A stretch of DNA of 64,000 nt from Aquabacterium sp. (GTDB lineage Bacteria; Pseudomonadota; Gammaproteobacteria; Burkholderiales; Burkholderiaceae_C), in assembly GCF_016234775.1 (NCBI RefSeq), contig NZ_JACRAH010000056.1:1-64000 (forward strand), in the 5' to 3' direction. How positions within the stretch are numbered: the stretch's first letter is position 1; each line of letters starts with the position of its first letter. The translations under genes were made by a program, and so were the position numbers. The notes beneath the pieces were generated by a model. That model was not told the DNA's origin and did not search any database. It worked only from the letters and a program-made list of their open reading frames with translations. Positions 11,910 to 20,675 of this stretch are shown piece by piece.

Positions 11910-14228
11910 TCAGGCTTTCAGGCGCAAGAGCCTCAGCCCGTTGAAGACGACCAGCAGGCTGGCACCCATGTCGGCAAACACGGCCATCCACAAGGTGGCG
12001 TGATTACCCAGTGCCAACGCGAGGAAGACGGCCTTGATGCCCAGCGCCAGGGCGATGTTCTGTTTGAGCACACGGCTGGTGGCCTGGCTGAGGCGAATGA
12101 ACTGGGCGACTTTGCGCGGGTCGTCGTCCATGATGGCCACATCGGCCGTCTCCAGTGCGGTGGCGGTGCCTGCCGCCCCCATGGCGATGCCCACGGTGGC
12201 CCGCGCGAGTGCCGGCGCGTCATTGACACCATCGCCCACCATGCCTACTGCGCCATGCACTTGAACAAGCTGGTTGATGGCATCGAGCTTGTCGGCGGGC
12301 AGCATGTTGCCACGCACCTCGGAGATGCCAGCCTGCCTGGCAATGTGCTCGGCGGTGGCCTGGTTGTCACCCGTGAGCATCACGGCCTTCACATGCAGTG
12401 CATTCAATGCCTCGATCGCTTGTCGGCTTTCGGCTCGCAGCGTGTCCGCCATGGCCAGGATGGCCACCGCGCCCTGTTCATCGAGCAGCACGAAGGCGGT
12501 CTTGCCCTGGATCTCCAGGGTCTCCAGGCGGGCTTCCAGCTCTGGCGAGCACAAGCCCAGCTCCTCCACCAGGCGATGGTTGCCAAGCTGCCAATGCTGA
12601 TCCAGCAGGCGGCCTTTCACCCCGCGGCCAGCCAGCACATCGAAGTGCTCGACCGGGGCCAGGGCACCATGCGGATCACGCTCGCGCCATGCGGCGACCA
12701 GCGCCTGTGCAATGGGGTGGCTGCTGTGTTGATCCAGACTGGCGGCAATGCGCAGGGCGTTCTGTGCGTTGTAGCGTTGGAGCGTGATGACGTCGGTCAA
12801 AGTAGGGCGCCCTGCGGTGAGGGTCCCTGTCTTGTCCAGCGCAACGGCCTTGATCAGGCGGCCTTGCTCCAGATGCACGCCGCCCTTGATGAGGATGCCC
12901 TGGCGTGCCGCGTTGGCCAGCCCGCTCACCACCGTCACAGGCGTGGACACCACCAAGGCACAAGGGCAGGCGATCACCAGCATCACGAGAGCCTGATAGA
13001 CCCAGTGCATGGCGCCGCCACCGGCCAGCCAGGGGCCCAGCACGGCCACCAGCAGGGCCAGCACCACCACCGAAGGCGTGTAGTAGCGCGCGAACTGATC
13101 GACAAAGCGCTGCGTCGGCGCTCGCTGGGCCTGCGCTTCCTGAATCGCCGCAGCAATGCGCGCCAGCGTGCTGTGGCCCGCCGTGGCGGTGACCTGCGCC
13201 TCTACCACGCCATCCACCACGATCGAACCTGCAAACAGCAGGTCACCGGTCTGCTTGTCCACCGGCATGCTTTCGCCCGTGATGGGCGCCTCGTTGAGCG
13301 CAGCAGGGCCCTTGAGCACGGTGGCATCCAGGCCAATGCGCTCGCCAGCGCGCACCATCATGCGTTCGCCTTCCGCCACGGCCTCAACTGGCACGCTTTG
13401 CCATTGGCCTTGTCGCCAGACGTTCACCGTATCCGGGGCAAGCGCACTCAAGGATTGAATGGCCTTGCGCGCGTGTTCCAGCGACGCCGCCTCGATGGCC
13501 TCCGCGACCGCAAACAGGAAGATCACCATCGAGGCTTCAGACCACTTGCCGATCAGGACGGCACCCACCACCGCCAGCGTCATCAGGAAGTAGATGTTGA
13601 GCGTGAAGTTGCGCAGGGCGATCCAGCCCTTCTTGAGCGTCGGGCCACCAGACAGCGCGACTGCCAGGCTCGCGGCCAGCGCGACGCCCCACAGCGGCGC
13701 CTCCCGCCAGTCCAGCACCTCGGCCACCAGGGCGGCCACGCCAGCCACCGCCAGTTGCAGCTTCATGTGCAGGGGCACGGCCTGGGGCAGCGGCGCCGCC
13801 TTCTGGCCGACCTCCAGCAGGGTGGGCGCCATGTCCAGTTCGGTGAGCGCCACCGCCAGGGTGGATGCGTCCTTCAGTTGGTGAAAGACGGTCAGTTCAC
13901 GCGCGATGAGGTTGAAGTCCAGCCGCACCACGCCGGCCATCGGCTCCAGGCGGTTGCGGATCAAGCGCTCTTCGGTCGGGCAATCCATCTTGTCGATCCG
14001 AAAGCGGACCCTGTCAGCTCCCTCCGGTGCGGCCTGGGCGCTTGCAGTGTTGACCGGAACGGTCACATCGCCTGGCGCGCAGCAATCGTCATGGCTGCAG
14101 CACGCAGAGGCGTCCTCATGTGCGGCGTGCTCGTGATGATGCGGATGCGCACCCGTCGGGGCTGACTTGGGCGCAGCCACCTCCACGCGAATCGGGATGT
14201 TGATGGGGCGACGAGTAGGGTTGCTCAT
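11910..14228 (-). CDS. Heavy-metal P1B-type ATPase (Zn/Cd/Pb efflux, ZntA-like)
   Basis: A 772-residue metal-exporting ATPase of the inner membrane. The N-terminus has a His/Cys-rich stretch (HPHHHEH, ACCSHDDCC) and a divergent HMA domain in which the usual MxCxxC reads KMDCPTE, a form seen in zinc/lead exporters. The core is complete: TGES actuator motif, CPC metal site in the membrane (Cys421, Cys423), DKTGT phosphorylation site (Asp465), SHP motif (SSHPIA), and GDGVNDAP. The CPC type plus the His-rich N-terminus points to Zn2+, Cd2+ or Pb2+ rather than copper, by family analogy. It is divergent from the patatin-like gene; no MerR-type operator was recognised in the 135 bp between them. A longer reading frame to 14777 is antisense to that neighbour. 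Confidence 0.92.
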   Translation of the reverse strand: MSNPTRRPINIPIRVEVAAPKSAPTGAHPHHHEHAAHEDASACCSHDDCCAPGDVTVPVNTASAQAAPEGADRVRFRIDKMDCPTEERLIRNRLEPMAGVVRLDFNLIARELTVFHQLKDASTLAVALTELDMAPTLLEVGQKAAPLPQAVPLHMKLQLAVAGVAALVAEVLDWREAPLWGVALAASLAVALSGGPTLKKGWIALRNFTLNIYFLMTLAVVGAVLIGKWSEASMVIFLFAVAEAIEAASLEHARKAIQSLSALAPDTVNVWRQGQWQSVPVEAVAEGERMMVRAGERIGLDATVLKGPAALNEAPITGESMPVDKQTGDLLFAGSIVVDGVVEAQVTATAGHSTLARIAAAIQEAQAQRAPTQRFVDQFARYYTPSVVVLALLVAVLGPWLAGGGAMHWVYQALVMLVIACPCALVVSTPVTVVSGLANAARQGILIKGGVHLEQGRLIKAVALDKTGTLTAGRPTLTDVITLQRYNAQNALRIAASLDQHSSHPIAQALVAAWRERDPHGALAPVEHFDVLAGRGVKGRLLDQHWQLGNHRLVEELGLCSPELEARLETLEIQGKTAFVLLDEQGAVAILAMADTLRAESRQAIEALNALHVKAVMLTGDNQATAEHIARQAGISEVRGNMLPADKLDAINQLVQVHGAVGMVGDGVNDAPALARATVGIAMGAAGTATALETADVAIMDDDPRKVAQFIRLSQATSRVLKQNIALALGIKAVFLALALGNHATLWMAVFADMGASLLVVFNGLRLLRLKA

Positions 14229-14363
14229 ACAGATGAGGCGAGCAGGATTCAGATCATTCTGGCATGTTGCAGGTGTTCTCGGTGCGCTTGAATGCAAGAC
14301 CCTTTCCGAACGCGCCAGATGCAACACGTAGCATGCGGGCTTGCTCGGGTATTCTTGGCTCCC

Positions 14364-15434
14364 ATGAAGGCATTGCACATTCACGTTGGCGAACGCGCCC
14401 GCCGCCATATCGCAGCACACGGTTTGTCCCCACAGGACGTCCGGCTGGTGCCAGCTGCGGCAGGTGGCCCCAAGGGCCTCATCCTCAACCATCTGGATCA
14501 ACATCTCTTTGGTCACTGGCTGCCGCAAGGCGGTCACACGGTGCACCTGGTGGGGGCGTCGATTGGCGCCTGGCGCATGGCCACTGCGGCGATGGCCGAC
14601 CCGCTCAAGGCCTTCAAGGACCTGGCCAGCGGCTACATCCAGCAGAACATCGAGCCCGAAGTGGGCCGCAAGATGCCGAGTTCCAAGCGCATCACGGCGG
14701 GCTTCATCGAGACACTGCGTGACTTCTTTGGCGACAGCGTGCCGGGCATGCTGCAGCACCCCAGGTACCAGTTGCATGTGCTGACCTCGCGGGGGCGCCA
14801 GGTGCTGCGCAAGGGCACGCCGTCGCGCACGGTGGCGGGCTTCACCGGGCTGGCGCTGGGCAATGCCATGTCCAGAAAAGCGGTGGGCCTGTTTCTGGAA
14901 CGCACGGTTTTCTCCACCGCCGGCGAAGCCTTGCCCGTGCCTTTGAATGATCTGCCCACCGGTCGCGTCGAGCTGGACCGCTCCAACTTCATGCCCGCCA
15001 TGCTGGCCTCATGCAGCATCCCCTTCATGCTGGAGGCCGTCAACGACATCCCTGGTGCCAAGCCGGGTTCGCACTGGGATGGCGGCATCGTGGACTATCA
15101 CTTCCACTGGCATTACTCGGCCATGAACCAGGGTCTGGTGCTGTACCCCCACTTTCAGCAGGGCGTGGTGCCTGGCTGGCTGGACAAGGCCTTGAAATGG
15201 CGCCACAAGGCCAGTCCTTGGTTGGACAACATGGTTCTGCTGGCGCCAAGCCCGCAATGGGTGGCGTCTCTGCCGGGCGGCAAGCTGCCAGATCGCAATG
15301 ACTTCGCGGGCATGAGCTACGAGCAGCGTGTGAAGGCATGGACACAGGCCGTGGTCGCCGCAGAAGCCTTGTCCGATGAATGGCAGGACTGGTTGCGTCG
15401 CGGTTGCCCGACGGATGAGCTGCGCCCGATCTGA
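14364..15434 (+). CDS. Patatin-like phospholipase family protein
   Basis: This 356-residue protein appears to be a patatin-fold serine lipase. It has a nucleophile elbow GASIGAW (GxSxG with Ser as nucleophile) in a conserved context VHLVGASIGAWRMATAA, and a DGG element (HWDGGIVDYH) corresponding to the catalytic Asp of the Ser-Asp dyad. The oxyanion-hole glycines may be AAGGPKG near residue 30. No signal peptide is evident, so it is probably cytosolic or peripheral. ATG 14364 was chosen because conservation-like sequence begins at MKALHIHVGERARR; a GTG/ATG extension to 14292 would reach into the divergent ATPase promoter. Substrate is unknown. Confidence 0.8.
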   Translation: MKALHIHVGERARRHIAAHGLSPQDVRLVPAAAGGPKGLILNHLDQHLFGHWLPQGGHTVHLVGASIGAWRMATAAMADPLKAFKDLASGYIQQNIEPEVGRKMPSSKRITAGFIETLRDFFGDSVPGMLQHPRYQLHVLTSRGRQVLRKGTPSRTVAGFTGLALGNAMSRKAVGLFLERTVFSTAGEALPVPLNDLPTGRVELDRSNFMPAMLASCSIPFMLEAVNDIPGAKPGSHWDGGIVDYHFHWHYSAMNQGLVLYPHFQQGVVPGWLDKALKWRHKASPWLDNMVLLAPSPQWVASLPGGKLPDRNDFAGMSYEQRVKAWTQAVVAAEALSDEWQDWLRRGCPTDELRPI

Positions 15435-15461
15435 CGCACGGCTTGTGGCTACACTGGCTTC

Positions 15462-16814
15462 ATGGATTCACTCTCCAGCCTATTGTTGATCGCAGCCTTG
15501 ATTGCTGCCAGTGCCTTTTTCTCTGTCGCCGAGATGTCCGTGGCGGCGGCGCGCCGTCTGCGCTTGCGCCAGATGGCCGATCTGGGCGACCAGCGTGCGC
15601 AGCGTGTGCTGGCTGTTCAGGCCGAGCCAGGCGACTTTTTCACGGCCATCCAGATTGGCATGAACACGGTGGCCATCCTGGGTGGTGTAGTAGGTGAGCA
15701 GGCCTTTGCGCCCCTGATTCAGCCCTTGCTCTTGGGGCTGCAGGTTCCCGCTCCTCTCGCGCAGACGCTGGCCTCCGTGGCCTCGTTCGTGATGGTGACC
15801 AGCCTGTTCATCCTGCTGGCAGACCTCTTCCCCAAGCGCCTGGGCATGAGCGCACCTGAACAGGTCGCCGTCAGGGTCGTGGGCCCCATGCACTTCGTGC
15901 TCGGCTTGCTCAAACCCATCGTCTGGTTGTTCAAGCGCCTGACCGATGCCCTGTTCAAGCTGCTTGGCCTGTCCGATCACCGCGACGAAGCGGTCACACC
16001 AGACGACATCCTCGCCATGGCGGCGGCCGGTGCCGAGGCCGGGGTGCTGGCCGGTGCCGAGCACCGCGTCATCGAGAACGTCTTCGAGCTCGACACCCGC
16101 CTGGTCACCAGCTCCATGACGGCGCGTGACCACGTCATCCACTTCTTGCTTGACGACAGCGAAACCCTGATCAAGGCCCGCATCGACCAATACCCGCATT
16201 CCACCTACCTGGTCTGCGATGGCGACATCGACCATGTCGTGGGTTATGTGGATTCGAAGGACTTGCTCAGCCGCGTGCTGAACAACCAGCCCATCGCCTT
16301 GCATTCGGAAGGGCTGATCAAGAAGGTGTTGATGGTGCCCGACCGCATCACCCTGTCGGAGATGCTCACGCAATTCAGGCAGGCCTTCGAAGACTATGCC
16401 GTCATCGTCAACGAATACAGCCTCGTGGTGGGCATCATCACCATCAACGATGTGATGAGCACGGTGATGGGCAGCCTGATGGCCCCGCTCGATGAAGAGC
16501 AGATCGTGCAGCGCGATGCCGACTCGTGGCTCATCGACGGCATCACGCCCATCGAGGACGTGCTGCGCGCACTCGATCTCGACAGCCTGCCGTATCAGGA
16601 AGACTACGAAACCATTGCGGGCTTCATGATGGTCATGCTGCGGCGCATCCCCAGGCGGACTGATTCGGTGTCCTGGGGCGGCTTCCGCTTTGAGGTGATG
16701 GACGTCGACAGCTACAAGATCGACCAGATCATGGTGACGCGCGAGGCGTCGCCGGGCGAGGGCGCCTCACCCGGCCTGGGTGATCACATCGAGGCAGAGA
16801 GCAAGTCCATGTAA
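15462..16814 (+). CDS. CNNM/CorC-like transporter-associated protein (DUF21-CBS-CorC_HlyC)
   Basis: A 450-residue inner-membrane protein of the hemolysin C / CorC / CNNM family, whose members are implicated in Mg2+ or Co2+ homeostasis. The N-terminal DUF21 domain has about four hydrophobic segments (LLLIAALIAASAFFSVAEMS; later VASVASFVMVTSLFILLADL region), with the FFSxAEM and TAIQIGMN motifs typical of it. Next come a CBS pair (about 210-340, with the SSMTARDHV and TINDVMS segments) and a C-terminal CorC/HlyC transporter-associated domain that includes TIAGFMM and FRFEVMDVDSYKIDQI. The layout is closest to the YtfL/YoaE-type full-length proteins. It overlaps the convergent alcohol dehydrogenase by 31 bp. 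Confidence 0.92.
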   Translation: MDSLSSLLLIAALIAASAFFSVAEMSVAAARRLRLRQMADLGDQRAQRVLAVQAEPGDFFTAIQIGMNTVAILGGVVGEQAFAPLIQPLLLGLQVPAPLAQTLASVASFVMVTSLFILLADLFPKRLGMSAPEQVAVRVVGPMHFVLGLLKPIVWLFKRLTDALFKLLGLSDHRDEAVTPDDILAMAAAGAEAGVLAGAEHRVIENVFELDTRLVTSSMTARDHVIHFLLDDSETLIKARIDQYPHSTYLVCDGDIDHVVGYVDSKDLLSRVLNNQPIALHSEGLIKKVLMVPDRITLSEMLTQFRQAFEDYAVIVNEYSLVVGIITINDVMSTVMGSLMAPLDEEQIVQRDADSWLIDGITPIEDVLRALDLDSLPYQEDYETIAGFMMVMLRRIPRRTDSVSWGGFRFEVMDVDSYKIDQIMVTREASPGEGASPGLGDHIEAESKSM

Positions 16815-17920
16815 TCGTCCGCCGTGGCGATACGGGGATTGGTCTTGTGGCAGTGATCGGCCAGCGCGCCCGTCACGATCTTGTCGAACCACTCACGCTG
16901 CACGCCCAGTTCGGCCAGGCCCTTGGGCAGGCCCAGGCGGGCGTTCATGTCGCGGATGGCCTCAGGGATGTCTGCCGCGTTGCGCAAGCCCATGGCATGG
17001 GCCATGCGTTCCAGTCGGCGTTCCTTCTGGATGGATTCGGCCGCCGCGTTGAACTTGATGACTTCAGGCAGGAACATGGCGTTCAGCGTGCCGTGGTGCA
17101 GCTTGGGGTTCACGCCGCCCAGGCTGTGGCTCAAGCTGTGAACGGCGCCGAGGCCCTTCTGGAAGGCCATCGCGCCCTGCATGGAGGCGCTCATCATGTT
17201 GAGGCGGGCTTCCCGGTCGCTTCCATCTTTGGTGGCACGCTCGATGTGGTGCCAGGCGCGCTCCAGACCATCCAGCGCGATGCCATCGGCAGGCGGATTG
17301 AAGGCCGGCGCCATGAAGGTCTCCATGCAATGGGCGATGGCGTCCATGCCGGTGGCAGCGGTCAGGGCCGGGGGCAGGCCGAGGGTCAGTTCAGGATCGC
17401 AGATGGCGGCCTTGGGCATCAGGTTCCAGGAGTGGAAGCCCAGCTTGCGCCCGTCGTCGACGATCACGATGGCCCCGCGTGCGACCTCGCTGCCCGTACC
17501 CGCTGTGGTCGGCACCGCGATCAGCGGCGCAGCTTGTGCGGTGATCCTGGGCGAGCCACCCAGAATGGTCGCGTACTCGGTCAAGGGACCTGGGTGCGTG
17601 GCCATGATGGCCAGGCCTTTGGCCAGGTCGATGCTGGAGCCACCGCCCACGGCAATCAGGCCATCGCACAGGTTGGCCTTCCAGGCCTCGTGGGCCGCAC
17701 GCACCGAGGCCTCGGTTGGATTGGGCGGCGTCTGATCGAACACGGTCACGGGCAGGCCAGTCAGCGCATCCAGGGCCTTTTGCAGCACCCCAGCAGCGCG
17801 CACGCCGGCGTCCGTGACGATCAGGGGGCGGCGGATGCCCACGCGTTCGCATTCGGATGCCAGCAGCTTGATCGCGCCGAACTCGAACTGGATCTGGGTG
17901 AGGTACAGGATGGTGGCCAT
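16784..17920 (-). CDS. Iron-containing alcohol dehydrogenase
   Basis: A 378-residue group III NAD(P)-dependent dehydrogenase. The NAD-binding GGGSSIDLAK and PTTAGTGSE motifs are present. Metal ligands expected in this family are visible in the order Asp/His in ATGMDAIAHCMETF, His in VHSLSHSLGG and His in LHHGTLNA. The reaction would be reversible oxidation of an alcohol to an aldehyde; the substrate is not predictable. ATG 17920 has GAGAGAGA upstream and gives the usual N-terminus; an in-frame extension to 17965 is less likely. It faces away from the TetR-led fatty-acyl cluster, whose promoter lies in the shared 370-bp gap, so co-regulation is possible but not shown. Confidence 0.93.
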   Translation of the reverse strand: MATILYLTQIQFEFGAIKLLASECERVGIRRPLIVTDAGVRAAGVLQKALDALTGLPVTVFDQTPPNPTEASVRAAHEAWKANLCDGLIAVGGGSSIDLAKGLAIMATHPGPLTEYATILGGSPRITAQAAPLIAVPTTAGTGSEVARGAIVIVDDGRKLGFHSWNLMPKAAICDPELTLGLPPALTAATGMDAIAHCMETFMAPAFNPPADGIALDGLERAWHHIERATKDGSDREARLNMMSASMQGAMAFQKGLGAVHSLSHSLGGVNPKLHHGTLNAMFLPEVIKFNAAAESIQKERRLERMAHAMGLRNAADIPEAIRDMNARLGLPKGLAELGVQREWFDKIVTGALADHCHKTNPRIATADDYMDLLSASM

Positions 17921-18211
17921 GTTGATGTCTCTCTCTCGCTGTTCGTTTAACTCAAGCGGGAGCAACTTTAGCGTGTTTGGACTGAGGTTTCTTTCAAGAT
18001 CTTCGCTGGCTCAAGCCAGTTGGTGCCGAGAATTTGCAACATGTGCTGAAACGCTCAACGCGGGGACCTTGCTTGCGCCCGCATCGCGCTCGCCGGGCAG
18101 GACCTAACGGCGACACGGCGGGAATAAATCACGCCTCACGCCATGGCCTGCCCCCGGGGATTGGGGGAATTGACAATTTTCTATGGCCAGGGCTGCCGCA
18201 AAGGCGCTGGT

Positions 18212-18240
18212 CTGACATACCATACGCACCCAACGATAAA
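18212..18240 (+). promoter_or_regulatory. Sigma70-type promoter of the TetR gene
   Basis: CTGACA (18212-18217, five of six consensus bases) and GATAAA (18235-18240, four of six) are separated by exactly 17 bases. The start of transcription would fall near 18247, inside the inverted repeat at 18243-18259, and leave a leader of about 44 bases before the ATG at 18291. Confidence 0.55.
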
Positions 18241-18242
18241 AC

Positions 18243-18259
18243 GGACGTTTGAAACGTTC
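18243..18259. promoter_or_regulatory. Inverted-repeat operator, probably for the adjacent TetR repressor
   Basis: The sequence GGACGTTT-G-AAACGTTC is an inverted repeat with seven of eight paired positions around a single central base. It sits across the predicted transcription start of the TetR gene. TetR-family dimers bind such short palindromes, and the core GTTTGAAAC resembles sites of fatty-acid-responsive TetR regulators such as PsrA. Autoregulation is therefore likely. No second good copy was found in front of the downstream genes. Confidence 0.6.
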
Positions 18260-18290
18260 GTACTGTGTGTACCGTGGAGACCCGTTGACC

Positions 18291-19064
18291 ATGCCCCAGG
18301 CCTCGACCCGTCTGTCGCCTGCCGATACGAAAACGCGCATTCTGGATGCTGCGGAGACGCTGTTCGTCTCTGGCGGCTTCGAATCCATGTCGATGCGCCA
18401 GATCACCAGCGCAGCTGGCGTCAACCTGGCCGCCGTGAACTATCACTTCGGCAGCAAGGACGCCCTGATCCAGGCCGTGCTGTCTCGGCGCCTGGATCCG
18501 CTCAACGAGCAGCGTGTGGCCATGCTGGATGCCTTCGAGGCCAACCTGGGTGACAAGCTCGCCTGCGAACACATCCTGGTTGCCCTGTTCCTGCCTGCTG
18601 TACGCATATTCCGCAGCGACGAACCTCAGGCTGACCGCTACCTGCACTTTCTGGGGCGCTCGTACACCGACCCATCGCCCGTCGTGCGCGACTTCATCAA
18701 CACGCACTACATCCAGACGCTCGGGCGCTTCTTCTTTGCCTTTCAGCGCGCCTTGCCCGACCTCAGCCGCGAAGACCTGGGCTTTCGCCTGAACTTCGCC
18801 ATGGGCGCCTTGTCCGGCATCCTGGCGGGTGGCAACACGCAGAGGCTGATCCGCGAATTCACGCAACAGCAGGGCGATCACGAGGCTGTCATTCTGTCGC
18901 GCCTGGCTTCATTGATGGTCGCCGCGCTCAAGGCGCCGCTACCAGGCCCCAATGATGCGATTCAGTTTGGCGCGATGGCCAATCTGCCAGGTGTGGCCGG
19001 CATTGGTCCGGGCGCAGCAGCCCCAGCCACCGATGCCCAGGCGCCCGCGCCGGTCAACGCCTGA
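18291..19064 (+). CDS. TetR/AcrR family transcriptional regulator
   Basis: A 257-residue repressor. The N-terminal HTH is typical: TKTRILDAAETLFVSGGFES, then MRQITSAAGVNLAAVNYHFGSKDAL. The ligand domain (about 90-220) resembles the C-terminal domain of fatty-acid-responsive regulators, and the last 30 residues are Ala/Pro/Gly-rich. It starts at ATG 18291 behind GTGGAGA; an upstream frame to 18249 would overlap the operator. It heads a run of acyl-CoA genes on the same strand, so a long-chain acyl-CoA or similar thioester is the most plausible ligand (inference from context). Its own promoter carries a matching palindrome. Confidence 0.92.
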   Translation: MPQASTRLSPADTKTRILDAAETLFVSGGFESMSMRQITSAAGVNLAAVNYHFGSKDALIQAVLSRRLDPLNEQRVAMLDAFEANLGDKLACEHILVALFLPAVRIFRSDEPQADRYLHFLGRSYTDPSPVVRDFINTHYIQTLGRFFFAFQRALPDLSREDLGFRLNFAMGALSGILAGGNTQRLIREFTQQQGDHEAVILSRLASLMVAALKAPLPGPNDAIQFGAMANLPGVAGIGPGAAAPATDAQAPAPVNA

Positions 19065-19245
19065 ACGACAAGAGTCGCCTGACCATGCACCCGATTTCTT
19101 GTCTGTCCCCCGGCCTGACAGGAAGGTCCACACCGATCTGGGGTGGACTTGATCAGATGGTTTGCCGTTTGAGCAAGCCACGTTTTCAACCAGCCAAGGC
19201 AGGACTGTTCACGTCCGCTGGCTCAACCACCGAAGAGTGTCTCGT

Positions 19246-20655
19246 ATGAAAGACGGTTACCTTGACTTTGCCAACTCGCCCATGGGCGCCAAGCTCATCA
19301 ATGCCCTGGGGCTGCCCAAGCCGTTGCAGCTGGAGCGTTACAAGGCCGGCCAACCCGTCATTCAAGGCACGGTTCTGATCGGTGGTGGTGGCGAGCCTCA
19401 GTTGCTGGAGGCCCTGGCTGCCTTCTTCAAGAGCGTCGGCGCACAGAGCCTGGCGCATGAAAAGCTGCCTCAGTGGGTCTCGGTGGCCAACAAGGCTGGC
19501 CTGACGACAGGTCGTTGGGGCAGCAACGGCCAACCAGGCGAAAAGGTCAAGTGCCTGGTGTTTGATGCAACCGGTCTGGACGACAGCACCCAGTCCGACG
19601 CCCTGTACTGGTTCTTCCACGACGCCGCCCGCTCGGTGCTGCCTTGCGGCCGTGTGGTGATCCTGGGTCGCCCACCCGCAGAATGCAAGTCGCCCCGCAA
19701 GGCCACCATTCAGCGTTCGCTGGAAGGCCTGACCCGTTCGCTGGGCAAGGAACTCAAGAAGGGCATCAACGCCAACCTGGTGTACGTGTCTGAAGGCGCC
19801 GAAGGCAACATCGAGTCCACCCTGCGCTTCCTGCTGTCGCCCAAGTCGGCCTATGTGTCGGCTCAGGTGATGCACGTGGGCAAGCCCGTGGGCGACCTGG
19901 TCGTGCCCAAGGACTGGAACCTGCCGCTGGCCGGCAAGAAGGTGCTGGTGACCGGTGCCTCGCGTGGTATCGGTGCCGCGATCGCCGAAGTGATGGCCCG
20001 TGACGGCGCCCAGGTGATCTGCCTGGACGTGCCTCAGGCTCAGGAAGGCCTCAACGAAGTGGCCAAGAAGCTGGGTGGCACCGCGCTGGCGCTGGACATC
20101 GGCGCTGCAGACGCGCCCCAGAAGCTGGTGGATGCAGCCAAGGCGCAAGGCGGCTGGGATGTGGTCGTGCACAACGCCGGCATCACCCGCGACAAGACCA
20201 TCGCCAACATGAAGGAACACCTGTGGCAGCTGGTGGTGAATGTGAACCTGTCGACTCAGGAACGCATCAATGAAGCCCTGGTGAGCTCCGGTGCCCTGAA
20301 GGCCGGTGGCCGCATCGTGTGCGTGTCGTCCATTTCCGGTATCGCCGGCAACATGGGCCAGACCAACTACGCCGTCTCCAAGGCCGGCGTGATCGGCATG
20401 GTCAACAGCAGCGCCCCCGTATTTGCCGAACACGGCATCACCATCAACGCCGTGGCGCCTGGCTTCATCGAAACCCAGATGACCGCCGCCATCCCGTTCG
20501 CCATCCGCGAGGCCGGTCGCCGCATGAACTCCATGAGCCAGGGCGGTCAGCCTGTGGACGTGGCTGAAGCCATCGGCTGGTACGCCAGCCCGGCCTCCGC
20601 AGGTGTCACGAACAACGTGATCCGCGTATGCGGCCAGAGCCTCATTGGCGCTTGA
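19246..20655 (+). CDS. High-molecular-weight 3-oxoacyl-ACP/CoA reductase (HMwFabG type)
   Basis: A 469-residue two-domain short-chain dehydrogenase, about twice the length of ordinary FabG. The N-terminal half is a flavodoxin-like nucleotide-fold region without an obvious active site. The C-terminal half (about 220-469) is a complete ketoreductase: TGASRGIG cofactor motif, NAG (HNAGITRD), catalytic Ser in VSSISGIAG and YAVSK (Tyr and Lys). It would reduce 3-oxoacyl thioesters to 3-hydroxyacyl thioesters with NAD(P)H. ATG 19246 has GAAGAG upstream and matches the family start MKDxYLDFANSPxGAKL; a frame reaching back to 19162 looks non-coding. It is followed after 20 bp by the MaoC hydratase, the next enzyme of the chain. 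Confidence 0.9.
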   Translation: MKDGYLDFANSPMGAKLINALGLPKPLQLERYKAGQPVIQGTVLIGGGGEPQLLEALAAFFKSVGAQSLAHEKLPQWVSVANKAGLTTGRWGSNGQPGEKVKCLVFDATGLDDSTQSDALYWFFHDAARSVLPCGRVVILGRPPAECKSPRKATIQRSLEGLTRSLGKELKKGINANLVYVSEGAEGNIESTLRFLLSPKSAYVSAQVMHVGKPVGDLVVPKDWNLPLAGKKVLVTGASRGIGAAIAEVMARDGAQVICLDVPQAQEGLNEVAKKLGGTALALDIGAADAPQKLVDAAKAQGGWDVVVHNAGITRDKTIANMKEHLWQLVVNVNLSTQERINEALVSSGALKAGGRIVCVSSISGIAGNMGQTNYAVSKAGVIGMVNSSAPVFAEHGITINAVAPGFIETQMTAAIPFAIREAGRRMNSMSQGGQPVDVAEAIGWYASPASAGVTNNVIRVCGQSLIGA

Positions 20656-20675
20656 TCCACGACGACGACCAGATC

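Larger units (their letters stand above)
17921..18290. promoter_or_regulatory. 370-bp divergent intergenic region (alcohol dehydrogenase / TetR)
   Basis: This gap holds no ORF that looks coding. On the plus side it contains the TetR promoter and operator described separately. The 200 bases next to the dehydrogenase are AT-richer in places (17940-18000) and should hold its promoter, but no hexamer pair stands out. A TTGACA at 18170-18175 has no matching -10 sequence at the right distance. Confidence 0.5.

Noticed and set aside
12000-14165. 721-codon plus-strand frame across the P-type ATPase
   Set aside because: His/Gln/Arg-rich shadow translation typical of the antisense of high-GC genes.
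18170-18175. TTGACA as a -35 element for the TetR gene
   Set aside because: No acceptable -10 at 15-19 bases; the pair at 18212/18235 is better.
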